Positions 21,203-34,700 are shown, counted from the first letter of the stretch. The stretch: 64,000 bases of DNA from Symsagittifera roscoffensis (GCF_963678635.1 NC_087064.1:28376189-28440188); one strand, 5' to 3'. Numbers and translations are program-made. The notes: generated by a model from the letters alone, not told the origin.

Positions 21203-21735
21203 ACAACAAGACTGCTCGTATCGGGGCGAAGCCCTGAATGTTCCGACTGCCTTTTAATGTTTATGGAGCAGCAGTAATAACAGAAAAAAACTAAATGAAA
21301 TAAAAAAAAATGAAATTTTTTTTTTCTAAAAATTGAAGTTTTTTATGAAAATTATCCCCCGACACGCCATATAAAGAATAAAAAGATAGATTTTGTTCCT
21401 TGTAACAAATCACTATGGCAAATAAGCTTCATTCAATCAATTTGGAACGGTTTATAAGACGGATTAAATCTCCGCTTACGCGTTAATAGCGCGAATTATA
21501 TTGCGCGTTAATTGTCCCAAATTAGTCAAAATGGCAATCTTTAAACCCTCATAACTTTACAAAAAAAAATCACAGGTGAAATATTTTTTCAAATTTAGGC
21601 TCAGGATAACCATACCTTTTGAATGACATAAAAAATTTCCGTCAAAAATGGCTAGTTAAAAAGTCGAAATTTGTCTGAATAAAAAAAACCCACCCCGAGC
21701 ACAAATATTCCGTTACTTTCGTATCGAAAGTCGGA
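21203..21735 (+). repeat. ~530-bp tandem repeat, unit 1
   Basis: Unit starts AACAACAAGACTGCTCGTAT and includes TCTCCGCTTACGCGTTAATA and CCCACCCCGAGCACAAA. It is followed directly by unit 2 with roughly 15 percent divergence by eye. Confidence 0.85.
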
Positions 21736-22260
21736 ACAACAAGACTGCTCGTATCAGGGCAAAGCCCTGAAGATTCCGACTGCCTTTAAGGTTTATGGAG
21801 CAGTAATAACATAAAAAGATTAAACGTAATAAAATAGGTAGAAATTTTTTTTCTAAAACTTGAAATTTTTAGGAAAATCATCACCCCACACGCCATATAA
21901 AGTGCAAAAGGATAGATTTCACTCATTGAAACAAATCAATTATGGCAAATAAGCGTTTTTCAACCACCAATCTGGAACGATTTCTTTGACAGATTAAATC
22001 TCCGCTTACGCGTTAATAGCGCGAAAAATATCGCGCGTTAAGGGTCCCAAATTGGCCAAAATGGCAATCTCCAAACCCCCATAACTTTAAGAAAAAAGAT
22101 CAAAAGTAAAATGTCTTTTCAAACTTAGGCTCAGGACAACAATACCTTTCGAATGATATTTAAAAAACTCCGCCAAAAATTGCTAATTTAAAAGTCAAAA
22201 TTTGTCTGAAGGAAAAAAAAACCCCACCCCGAGCACAAAGATTCGGTTACTTGTCCCCAT
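21736..22260 (+). repeat. ~530-bp tandem repeat, unit 2
   Basis: Same unit as 21203-21735. It also holds GCGTTAATAGCGCG, shared more weakly with the flanking 400-bp copies. Confidence 0.85.
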
Positions 22261-22690
22261 ACAAACTATCTTATGTACAAAGTGATATTTTTTGCCCGTC
22301 GTAACATATTAATGAGAGCAATCTGCTTGCTCCAGTTAAATTTTTAGCAAATTGATTTGCCGCTCGAGCTTAAAAAGCACGAAAATTATTGCGAGTTATT
22401 GGTCCCAACTTTAATCATACTAGTCAAAGTAGTCACAGTTTAGTCATCCATAAATTTACGATTATAATTACCAAAGTGTTCCCATAACCAACTGATCACC
22501 CGTAAAATATCTTTTTAAAATTGAGTGTCAATATCCTTCAGATGATATGAAAAGTTCCTTAAATTATTGCTTATTTTACAACGTACATCATATGTTGTAG
22601 AATGGGAGTATTATGAGAAGTGCTAGTGAAGTGACAGCCGCTGCGTGATTTCAAGGAGAGGTGCTTCTGCAGTCCTCAGTTTCGTATCCT
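22255..22690 (+). repeat. Dispersed ~400-bp repeat, copy 2 (overlaps ADAM last exon)
   Basis: Same family as 20270-20660. Its foldback arm (GTGACAGCCGCTGCGTGATT, then TCAAGGAGAGGTGC) runs into the 3' end of the ADAM EGF exon on the other strand. Confidence 0.65.
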
Positions 22691-22747
22691 GGGTCGCATT
22701 CGCACTCATTAGTCTTCGGGTTGCAATTTCGATTCCCATAGCAGTTA
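22651..22747 (-). CDS. ADAM last exon: EGF-like domain
   Basis: Acceptor TTGCTTCAG|TAACTG. It reads NCYGNRNCNPKTNECECDP, GYETEDC, then RSTSP and TGA. The six-Cys EGF pattern closes at EDC. The last codons and the stop lie inside the 22255-22690 repeat. No donor follows, which favours a secreted end. Confidence 0.75.
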
Positions 22748-25700
22748 CTGAAGCAATTGTTTTATTTGTGAGGTGCAAACAACCATACAAATTACTGAAA
22801 CATTTTTTCTGCGTAAAGTGCTGGTGTGACATTTTCTAGAATAATTTTAAAATCTATTAAAAGCCTTGGCCGTTGCAGTTACTGAAACAATATTGTGTAA
22901 GCAAATGACCATAAGAAATAAAAACGTTTCTTTTATGCTCGTCAAAACATTTGTTCCGCTTAGATTTTCCGGGTTCTGCTTACAGTTGGGATTCCGCGAC
23001 AGCTTAAAATTACAGTAAACATATATTAATACTTGTTTGTGGATTCGACAAACTTTTCGGGATTCCGCAAACTTTATTGCCGATTCCGCAAGTCTGCTTG
23101 AGAGCAGTTTTGAGCAATACAGTGTTTCAGCTATTTGTTCGTGAAACCCAAAACAGCAAAGAAGACCAAAAGAAACTAGCAATGTTGCCGAATCCACGAA
23201 AAATCTGTTTACGGTCTATTGCGGAATCATCTTACAAATAGCAACATACAAAATTCGGCCCCGGAATGATTTTCCGACAAATACTCTGGTCAAAACGTTC
23301 TTACCCGCATTAGAGTTTCATGAACAAAAATCGATTATAATTGAGTTTCCTTGTCAGTGTACACAAAAGTGAAAGCAAGTCGATTGTAATCAATTAAAAA
23401 TGGATTATAATATTACTAGTTTTCGAGGCAACAAAATCCTTTTTTCATCCATTATAATCGATTTTTTTTTTCACTTTTGTGGACACTGACAATAAAAATA
23501 AATTGCAATCAATTTTCTTTCCACTTTACTGAGATACGAATTTCAGCGCACATAAAGTTTTTTCTACATTTTAATTTAAAGTTGGTTACCTTAGTTACTT
23601 GTTGTTCAATTGAAATTTTTTCTACCTTACTTTGATATGTTTGTTACTTTTTTTATTACTCAACATTACCCCCCTAGCGTTTGCCCATTTACAGCAACCT
23701 CCCCTATCCCGCCCCCAACGTAACGTGTTCAAGCGTGGGGGGGTTGTTCAGGCAGGGGGTGTTCAGGTGGGGTGGGGGGTTGTTCAGGGGGGTGTTCAGG
23801 TGGGGGTGTTCAGGTGGGGGGTTCAGTGGGGGAGGGGCAAAGGGGCAAACGTTTGGGGGGGTTGAAGGGGAGCAAAGGGGCAAACGTTGGGTGGGGAGCT
23901 CAACTGAATCTTTTTGCAATTTGAGTTTAGATTTTGAAATAGAGTAGGCCAGGCCGTACACTCGCTTTGCAAAGTTTCCGCATCACTCACTTGATAAACG
24001 CTGAAATTCTTTGCAAAATTTTGCTCGACGCGCGAAACAAAACTTTAGTGAAAAAAAAATCCATTTTAATGTAATTTCCTAATTATTTTAAAATCCGTTA
24101 TGATGGATTCGAAATTAATTATAATGCATTTTGTTTTGGCGAGAAAAAATGGGTTTAAATCCATTTTAAATTCAATTTTGTTGTCTGAATGTAACATGGG
24201 AATCGATTATATTTACAACACTTTAGACCACTAAAATCCATTATAATCGATTTGTTTTCTTTTTTCTTAAATGCGGGTACATAAAACACCTGCATTGGAG
24301 TTCCATGAATAAAATTAATACAATTGAGTTTTTTTGTCAGTGTTCTCAAAAGTGAAAACAAGTCGATTATAACAATTAAAATGGGTTTTAATACTACTAT
24401 TTTTGGAGGCAACAAAATCCTTTTTTCAACCATTATAATCAATTTTTTTTTTCAATTTTGTGGACAGTGACAATAAAAGTATTTTCTTTCCACTGTCCAC
24501 TTTCCAATTTTTTTTCCACTTTACTGAGATTCAAATTTCAACGCACATAAAGTTTTTTCTACGCTTTAAACTAAAGTTGGTTACGTTGGTTACTTGTTGT
24601 TCAATTTAATTTTTTTTTTAACTTTGATATTTTTGTAACTTTTTTATTTTGCTCAACATTAGGCTTAGGTGGTGGAGTGGGTGGGCTCAGGTGGGGGTGT
24701 TTTTGGGGCAAGCTTAACAGAATCTTTTTGCAATTTGAGTTCAGATTTTGATATGGATTAGGCCGTACACTCGCTTTGCACAGTTTCCGCATCACTCACT
24801 TGATAAATGCTGAAATTCTTACAAAATTTTGCTGGACGCGCGAAACAAAAATAAAGTGTAAAAAAATCCATTTTAATGTGATTTCCTTATTTTTATAAAA
24901 TCCATTATACTGGATTCGAAATGAATTATAATGCCCTTTGTTTTGGCGAGAAAAAATGGGTTTAAATCGATTTTTAGTCCAATTTTGTTGTCTGAACGTA
25001 ACATGGGAATCGATTATATTTACAACATTTTAGTCCATGAAAATCCATTATAATCAATTTGTTTTCACTTTTCTTAAATGCAGCAGTAATCAGGTTCATT
25101 ACTCTTGTTTTAAATATGACAACTAATAATCATGCAGTACAAACAATTCTTTTAATTTTGTTCTCTACTAATCAGATAAAAGTTGAAGTGTAACGACCAC
25201 AATGAGATTAATTTTGTGCAAAATTGCATAGTGCTGGCATAAGTCACCAGGAAATGACTCAAAAACAATAAGGAATTTGATTACAGAACATCGTACCAAA
25301 CGTCGTATTATTTTTTTACCCCAAAAGACAATCTAATCAAATTTGAGTCTAAATTTTTCATGCATCAGCAAGTATGAAAAAACTTAGGCACCAAGCTAGA
25401 TCATGAATTTAAAAGACGTTATCAATCAAACGGTTGGACTGTTTAGTCAGTAATTAATAGGTCTATAATGTTTTCAATATAATCGATTCCCATGTTACGT
25501 TCAGACAACAAAATTGGACTAAAATGGATTTAAATCCATTTATTCTTGCAAAAAACAAAATGCATTATAATTCATTTTGAATCCGTTAATAGATCAAATT
25601 TTCCAGTTAAAAAAAAGACGTTCGTTATATATGATACCAGTCGATATGAGATACTAAAGGAAATTAAAAACTTGAACAATAAAAATTCTACTGGTCATGA

Positions 25701-28700
25701 TGGGATTTGTAGTAAAATGGTAAAATTTGCTGCTCCGGTGCTGGCTGACCATTAAGCGCATTTTTTCAATATCTGCTTCAAAAAAGAGCGTTTTCCTAAT
25801 TTTCTCATAGTTGGAAAAATTTTACCATTGCATACAAATGGCGACAAAACTGAACCCGATAACTACAGTCCAATTAGTTTGTTGTCTTGTATAAGTAAAC
25901 TTTTTCAAAAAATAATTTTCAAGCGCATATCCGATTTTGCCACTTAAAACAGCTTGATTGATAAGCACCAGTTTGGTTTTCGAAGTAATATTTCCTGTAC
26001 TCATGCCATTTTGCCCATTACTGATTTTTTTTCGCGAATCAATTGATAATAAAAAATTTGGTTACTCCTGCTTTATTGATTTAAAAAAAGCATTTGATAC
26101 AGTTGATCGGAAAATTTTGCTCGACAAAATTTTTCAAAATGGGTTCAGAGGGAAAACTCACAAGTTAATTACAAACTATCTTACAGACCGAAATCAATAT
26201 GTTTATTCGAATTAAAACGTCCCGAGTATGCGAGAATGTACAAAAGGTGTTCCTCAAGGTTCAGTTTTGGGGCCATTTCTGTTCTTTTTATACATAAATG
26301 ATATGCCGTCGGCCAGCAACGTTAAATTAACATTATTTGCAGATGATACAAGGGTAGTTGATGCTCAAAAATTTGCATCCAATACGAAATTCCAGACAAA
26401 ATTAAATAAAATTTGTAATTGGTGCATCAATAACAAACTGCTCATAAATCAAAAGAAGTGCAAAATAATGAAGTTTGGACGGGATAACTTGAATGAAAAA
26501 TTTTCTTTTGTAATTAATGTACTCACCGAGTTTTCTGATTTTAGGTATTTAGGAATTCAAATAGACAACAGGCTCAAATTTGAAAGTCATTTAATAATGT
26601 TTGAGGTAAATTAGCTAAATTTAACGGTTTACTATTCAAGGGTAGAAACTATTTCTCGAAAAACGTGTTGGTTAAATTTTATACTTGCTATGCAAAGCCA
26701 ATCATTTCGTACGGTTTAATTGCATTTGGTGCCTCATCAAAAAGTCTATTAGAAAAAATATTTCTGATGCAAAAACGTATTTTTAAAACTATTTGTTTCA
26801 AGAGAAAATTTGATCATGCCTCATATATCCTACGTTCGTTTGAGATTGAAACCGATTTTGACTTATATTTCAGACAAATATTCAAAGAAACTTTTAATCA
26901 ACTTCGTGGTAAAACTCCCCTTGAAACTTTTAATTTGGAATCTGTAAATAATCGTCGGGTTACTCGGGCCTCTGTGGCAAAAACTTTACCAAGCATAAAA
27001 ACTAGAACACAAATAATGCAGTGTTCATGGAAAAATGTGTCTTTTAAATGTTATAATTTTTTGAAATCAAGCGAGCTGATACCAAATAATCTAAACGAAT
27101 TAACTGAGCATCAACTAAATGGTTATTTTAAAAACTTGTTTTCATTGTTTCTTAAAGATAATGGAGATCTTATAGATTTATTTTTTTGAATCATCAAGTC
27201 GGATATTATCTCGCAACTTCTGTCATAGGTTTTTCAGGGTCAGCTCTCGATAAGCTGCATAGCTTTTTGCATGATCCTTGGTGGGTTTGATTTGTACATG
27301 CGGTTTATTGTTTACCTGTCTGTGATTCATGCTTTTTCAAATTACCCTTTTCTCATATTTCTATATCACCGAAGATTAAACGAAACTATCAAAAGTTTAC
27401 AGCCCTCCTCAGGCTTAGATACTTTAATTATCTCTGATAAGCTGAGAGTGCTGCTATCAGGTTGAATAATTTCAGATTGGTACTAACTGCGGGCACGTAG
27501 TAAGTTCTGGTATCTCGGAAATGTGCATGCATTTTTTTTCGTGGCAGAAACTATCTCTGCACACCATATACCATTTTGGACATAGGCAAGATCGTCCATA
27601 ACATCTATGGATTCGAATAGAGAAACAATTGTGGAGCACTTGAGTTGCTGTAGATAGTTCATGGCGCTGTTTTTCCTCACCCATCTCCTCGTTTTGGGTT
27701 GTTTGATTTCTTTATCGAATGCGCATTGCAGTTTTCCACACCTGATTGAATCATTTTTTTAAACCCAAATGCAGACTTAGAAAAACAATAGCGGGCTGCT
27801 GCGACTTTCCCTCGCCTCGCCAATTCGAACTCCCGCCTTTCTCCTAAGAAAGTCCGCTGTTTCATTTTTGTACCAGATTTTGACCTCATGACACTAAAAC
27901 TTAAAGTTTATCTAAATATGTTTTCTGCGCTCGTTTATAATTAATACAGGAGGGGTTATTGCGCAGTCAAAGGCCATTTTGCGATCAGGTTTTTCCTGGA
28001 AAAATCTTGAAAAACATATTTTTGGCAGTTTGGCAAATTGTGTGTGCATGTTTTATGAGAGCTAAAACTGTTGAAAACAGTGTAATTGAAACTATTTAGA
28101 CGCAAATATGACCACGGAGAGCTCATTAAGGGGCGATAGTGGCTAGAGTTTACTTACTTTTGGTTGGCTTTGGAGCAGGGAGTGTAATCTTTGTGATAAT
28201 CAGAGCCGCAGTTTCCCCAAAAGTTTGCCCATATGTTTTTAATCCAGCATCTCGTGTCAGCAGAGTCATTTCGCATACCCTCATTGGGCTCGAATATTCT
28301 TAACGTAAAAAACTTAACCTTTTTCCAGTCGCTGTATAGAAAACCTTTTTTGAAATGGGAAGTCGCCATGTTTCATTATAAATTTCGACGCTTCTGAATG
28401 ATTGAATAATGTTTAAACCTTGAATTGCGTCTTTTTCGTTGTTTTTTGAAACAAATCTAGCACGAAGCTTGATATTTTACTACAAATTAGTCTTCAACGG
28501 AACTTGAGAATATACTGTTACTTGAACTCTGTTTTTCATATTAGTTATGTAATGTAAATGATTTCGGAGAGGATGGATTGTACTATCAAAAAGTAAACCA
28601 TATTTTGCATGATTTTACTAATTCGTCATTTCTAATTGAGTTATTTTTATGTGAACTTACTGAAGACATTGGGCATTGGGAATGAACAGATCGACAAACT

Positions 28701-31700
28701 CCGTTTTAGCAGTGTCCTTGTGCTCCATCTGCAGTGCACTCTGAGCCCGCTCTGTTGTAGTCGTTATTCGGACACTCGGCATTTTTCCCATTACACTGTT
28801 CGGCTATATCACAGTCGTTGCCCTTTTCCCGACAGATGAAGTCAGAACTGCGGACTTGACATGTGTCGGGGTCACAACACAGATCCATCGCAGAACAGGC
28901 GGCATCTATATATGAAGTCAAACACTGAGCAGATAATTGAATTTGTTTTGAACAGATTGGAAATCAACTTTTTGAAATTGATGATACTCGGTAATAATCA
29001 CTTATAAGCCAGGTAAAGACCCCCTTGACACTGTTTTTCTATTAGCTCTACGCCATACGTCCACCTAACTTTGGCCTTTCTTCCGTGAGGGAGAGAGATT
29101 TCATCAATTTCGTCGTAGCCGGTACCACCTTGAGGAGGAAGATAACACTGCGGGACCCCTCTATAACCGTTATCGAAGCGGGATTAGAACCCACGACCTT
29201 TGCATAAAAGGCCGAGCGTGTTACTCTGTCAGCAATTTGTGTCTGGAAGATTTTTATTTGGTCAAATTTGGGTCTTCCGTACAATCAGATTTAATTAGAA
29301 TTGAGAATATCTATTTCGGGCACTATTTTTGGGCGCTTAGATGTTAGTGGGCTGGAAAGTTTTTGTTAGTTTGTGTCAGGTGGGAATGGTTTTGATTTGA
29401 AGATGGATTAGTCATCCCACCTGTGACTAGGCTGCAGTTGCTGGCATGGCAGCAAGGGTCATCACAGGTGGCCTCATTCCCACAATCACACTCCTCCCCA
29501 TCCTCCCCATTCACGATGTAGTCACCACAGTAACCCTTTTCTATATGCTTCGTGGGCTCATTGTGCAGACACATAGAGTTGTCTGCTCAAATTGGTTGAT
29601 TTTTAAAATTACTTGATTTTGTTATAACTAATTTCAACCTGCCCTATTGGATTACCGATAAAAAAAATTAATAAATTTTCTCGTCCAGTTATAGAGCAAA
29701 TGAAGTTTTTTGTTAAGGTATAAATAAGCTTCAATAAGCGCTTTCCCAAAACGAAAGTTTTTTTTAAATGTTTTCTTTTTTTTGTAAACTTTGAAGATAT
29801 AGATGTAGTCAACTGCATCCATGAAATTTTTTCAACCTTATTTTTCGCGCTCCTTTCTTCCAACCCGCACACAACAGGAAAAAATTCGAAAGAAAAAACA
29901 AGATAGCCGGTTACTGTGCAACCATAGTCGTAAAAAAAAACATTTTCTGCGTGATTTGATAAAGAAATCTGAACAAAAAGTTAGAATTTAGGCATATTAG
30001 GCAACCGTAGAATAGGCAAGTTGGACAACAGTTTTTGTAGAACATAATAACAAAAATTCGAATTAATAACTGTACTTGAGTAAAATTAGCAGTTTACCGG
30101 ATAAACTAAGCATAAATAAGCCAGAAGGTAGCCCCTACCAAGGGATTCGATCCCCTGCCTATCCAAAGGGATACCCCTTGATAATATTTTGTGATATCCA
30201 ATTTTTCTTAAGGCGCCTTGAGCGCCAATATATATTAAATTTGCGGGCAGAGCGCGTGCTAAAAAACGGTCAAAATTGGTGAACATTTTCCAAAAATTGC
30301 GTAAAAACGCCTTTTTTGGCACGTTTTTTTTTCAGAAATTTGTTTGAGGCATAGAAAATTTGGTAGAAATAGGGTCTTCATAGTGATTTGCAAGAGCTCA
30401 GAACATAGTCTATTCATTCGACCAAACAAAAGTAGACAAAAATTTCAATTTTAAAACCAATTTTTTGAAAATTTTGACGACTGAAAGGTCTTTAATATGA
30501 TATATCGCTCGACCCATTCCGATATCCATTTGTGGCACCTGATTTTGCGTGGAGAACAATAGCAAAAATTAAAATACATCCATTTTTTCTTGTATATGTG
30601 TTCAGGGGGTCGAATTTCTGGGGGATATGGAAGAACCCGCCCTAGCCTCATCCCACCTCCCTCTCCCGCGAATCGCCTCAGATTTTATTGCTGCTTCTGC
30701 TAAATGGTTTTGTATAGCAGAAGTATCTGCAACAAAATAAATCTATTTCATCTACCGTGCTCCATGAAATTTTCCAAGGATGCCTGCTGACAGTTTGAGA
30801 ACTTCTTTGGTGGCAAATTACTTATGTATGTTTGCAATAGACACAAGTCTTCGTTAGTGCAATAACAGGGGTCACTATTATTAGTCGGGTTGTGGTTCAG
30901 TCCAAAGTTATGACCCAGTTCGTGAGCCAGAGTAGCAGCTACATGGGGAGTGCTACGTATTTTATCTTTTACCCAGCTAACTGAAACATTTCAGTTGCAT
31001 ATAAATTACACGCCTCATTCATGAGCGTATTTCTTACAAGGAAACCATAACAATTTTGTTCCGATGAATTAAGCTTAAAAAAGCTTTTGTTTGTGATCAA
31101 TGTGACTTTGAAATTTTGCCTATGGCTTCTAAATGATGCAACAAAGGTCGTTATAACAGCTTTTCGCTATACCCAGGACGCAAAGTTCCGACAACAATTA
31201 TTTTTTTTTCAAAAATTGGCGTTTTGTTTTCACTTGCTAGAGCAAATGTACTTGTAACCGGCATCGGCACTTAGAATTTTTTTCTTGTAAAAAAGTTTTT
31301 TTTTCACTTCGCTACGAAACTTTTCAGATAAAAAACTTGCTTTTATATGTATCCTCGACATCTTTCAGGTCACTTCTCAACTTCTCAATTGGTTTAGAGG
31401 TAAAACACGCGTTTTTCATTAAGTTTCAAATGATGTTTTCGAGACGCTTAACTTTCTGTTAAAATAAGCCGAAAAAATTAATTTAATACCTGAGGTTTCT
31501 GAGATTCTCCATAAAAATCAAAGAGGTTTTTGTGGAACGGCAGGAGAACCGCCCTTAAGTGCTAATATTATGTGCTATGTTTGAAGGTTAAAGTTTAGTC
31601 TATGAGTATTGTTTAGTTCAATAGTTTGTCAGTGTCGGTACCTCTCGAGGTACTTTGCTTTTCTTCAAGAGTGTGAAAATCAATCTCTTTGTTTCTGATG

Positions 31701-34700
31701 CAAGATTGCAGAACAGCTTATCTGAGTCTTGTTAATTCATATCAATTCAATTTACATCATATTAGTCTTAGTTAGATTAAGAGACTTTTTCGGTTCTTAA
31801 GCTACATGGCACTGCCTGCAGTTTCGGTCGACGAGGATCAAATTGATGTTGTAGAGGTGCCAGCGTTTTGGCCTAAACGAACAGCGGAACCTTTATTCCG
31901 CTGGAAATTGTGGATTGGGCAAGATTTCTGAGGCGTCAATCTTAAAAAACACTGCAACGGCAATATTCTACAAAGTGGTTCAGCAGAAGTTTCTGACAAC
32001 ACATCCTCACGACCAGAAAAAAAATGGTAATACAAAAACTCCAGCAGAATAAGCTAGTCGTATCGCAAACGATCAAATCGAGATCTGCAAAACCAACACA
32101 GTCAACGGGGAAAGAAAGAGGCCCAAAATTGGACCAAATTTATTCTTTCTTGAGGCGGACCCAAAGATCATATCGCGAATGATTTTCGCTGGAAACAGAA
32201 GGTCAGAAAAACTTTTCAGAGCCATGTTCATGTACATAATGCAACAATCAATTTCCGAGATTTCTGCAACTACTGCAAAACTCTATTCAAAAATGATAAA
32301 ACTTATTATTTTGAAAGAATATGTCTGTACAACAGTTACCAAGCAGATTGTGAAAGTTTGGAAACAGTCTTTTGAGACTATCGGGCCAAGCCATTCAATG
32401 TGCTTGCGCAGATGACAACGAGAAGGAAGGTGTATGCTATATATATTTTTCGCTAAAACGAGATGCAAAAATATACAGCGTGATCTTCGTATTCGACCAG
32501 GAAAATCGCCAAAGGAAACTCTCACATCAGCCCTTCATCATAACAAAACAGTCCCAACACAAAACAAATGGGCCAAAACAAATGGGCCACTGAGGACCCT
32601 CAATTTAAAATTCTAACTCAGGCCGGATTCGTTTTAAAAAGATCATAATCAAACAAGAACCAACCCTTTCGGTTCAGCGAAAAAACAACATTTGAAACAG
32701 AACTAATTGAGCCAAAAACTCAAAAGGAAGATTCAACAATCGAAAAAAAAATCATCCAATCGAAAGTAATGATCTAGTTTGTGAGTACCAGCTAAAAAGG
32801 AAGTGTTTCGTAATTTTTATTTTACCCCAGATATCTGAAACATTTCAGTTGCACTTAAACTAAACGCCTAAGTAATGAGCAAGTTTTTTACATGGAAACC
32901 ATTAAATTTTTCTCCAATGACTTAAGTTTAAAAAGCTTTTGTTTGAGACCAAGAAGGCTTTGAACTAATTCCATCGGCTAGTAAATAAAGCAAGAACGGA
33001 CGATGTAGCAATAAACAATAACAGCTTTTCGTTGTGTCCAGCACGCAAAGTTCCGATGACAATTGTTTTTTTTTCCCAAAAAATTGGCGTTTTGTTTTCA
33101 ATATGTTTCACTGAAGTGCTTAAGTCCGTTTTGCTAGAGCAATTGTACTCGTTATCGGCATCGGCACTTCGATTTTTTTCCTTTCCTTTGACTTTTTTTT
33201 TAGAAACTTTCCAAATAAAAAACCTAATTCAATATGGATCTTCGAGAGCTTCCAGGTCCCACCTCAGCTGGTCTAGAGATAAAACACGCGCCTGCGAAAC
33301 TTAAAAGTCTTTGGATTGATTTCCCGACTTTGTTATCCTTCAAAGCTCTATTTTTACACTGTGTTTATTTGGATATCTTTAAGCAAATCACAGCTCACTA
33401 AAGTCTTGTTTTGTTTTGCTTTTTTCTTAAGGAAAAATTGCCTATGAGAGTTGATTTGTTTGTCAAGGTCGGTACCTGTCGACGGAGTTAGTTTTCCTGT
33501 GTGAGTGTAAAAATTACTCTTTTTGTTTTTGATGCAGCATTGCAGAACAGCGTTTCTGATTCCTGTTAAATCATATCAATTCAATTTACTTCATATTAGT
33601 TTTAATTAGTCTGTTCTTATCCCACATGGTGCTGCCAGTAGTTTTGGTCGGCATAGACCAAATTGATCTCGTATGGTCCCAGATTTTTGGCCTAGACCAG
33701 AAACGGAACCTCTATTCCCCTAGGAAGTGTAGATTTGGCAATTTTTCTAAAGTTTAAGGCTGCGCTAATTTTCTACAAAGTGAACCGGTAGAAGTTTTTG
33801 ACAACCCAACCTCACGAACAGAAAGAAAAAGCGATGCCGAAAATCCAGCAGAATAAGTTAACCGTATCGCAAGCGATCAAGCCAAGATCCGCAAAACCAG
33901 CGAAGTCAACGGTGAAAGAAGAAAAAGGCTCAATTTTCGGACCAATTGTGGTCTTTCATGAAGCAAACAAAAAAATCAATCTCGATTTTGATTTAGCTGA
34001 GAACAGAAGGTAAGAGAAAGTGTTTCAGAACCAAGCTCATGTAGATATTACAACGGTCAGTTTTCGAGATATCTACTCGAGTACTACTAAACTATTCAAA
34101 AGCCATACTTATACTATCGAAAGCATAAATCTGTACAAAACTTGCCAATCAGATCGCAAAAATTTGGAAATATTTTTCTTGACACTATTGGACCAAGCCA
34201 CCCAATGTAGTTGGGCAATTGACAACGAGAAGGAGGCTGTACGCGATAAATTTTTCGCAAAAATGAGGTTCAAAAACATACAGCGTGATCTTTGTATTCG
34301 ACCAGCAAAATCACTTAGGAAAACTTTTAAATCAGCCCTTCGTCAAAAGAAAGGTTAAGTTACTGCCTCCACACTCTCAAATCTAAACTTTAATTCCGGC
34401 CAGATTTTTTCTAATAAGTTTAGAAACAAATAAGAACCAACCCTTGCAGTTCAGCGAAAGCACAACATTCAAAACAGGACTAATCAAGCCTAAAAATCAA
34501 GAGGAAAATTCAACAATTGAAAAAACCAAAATATACCAAGAGAACTCGAACCGTGTTGTTTTTGCCGAAAGGAGATTACTCTCAGTCACAAACTACATTT
34601 TCAGGCAAGAACCTATTGTGAAGAACTGCAACAAAAAGGGCTGCTTCGCCAAATGCTGCAATCCTAGAATTTATGTTGGAAATGAGAACAGAACTTAGAT

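Noticed and set aside
23632-23961. Gly/Val-rich plus frames and a Pro-rich minus frame
   Set aside because: They are translations of the G-rich minisatellite.
29160-29245. A functional tRNA gene on the minus strand
   Set aside because: B box is imperfect and the acceptor-stem ends do not pair; a SINE body follows.
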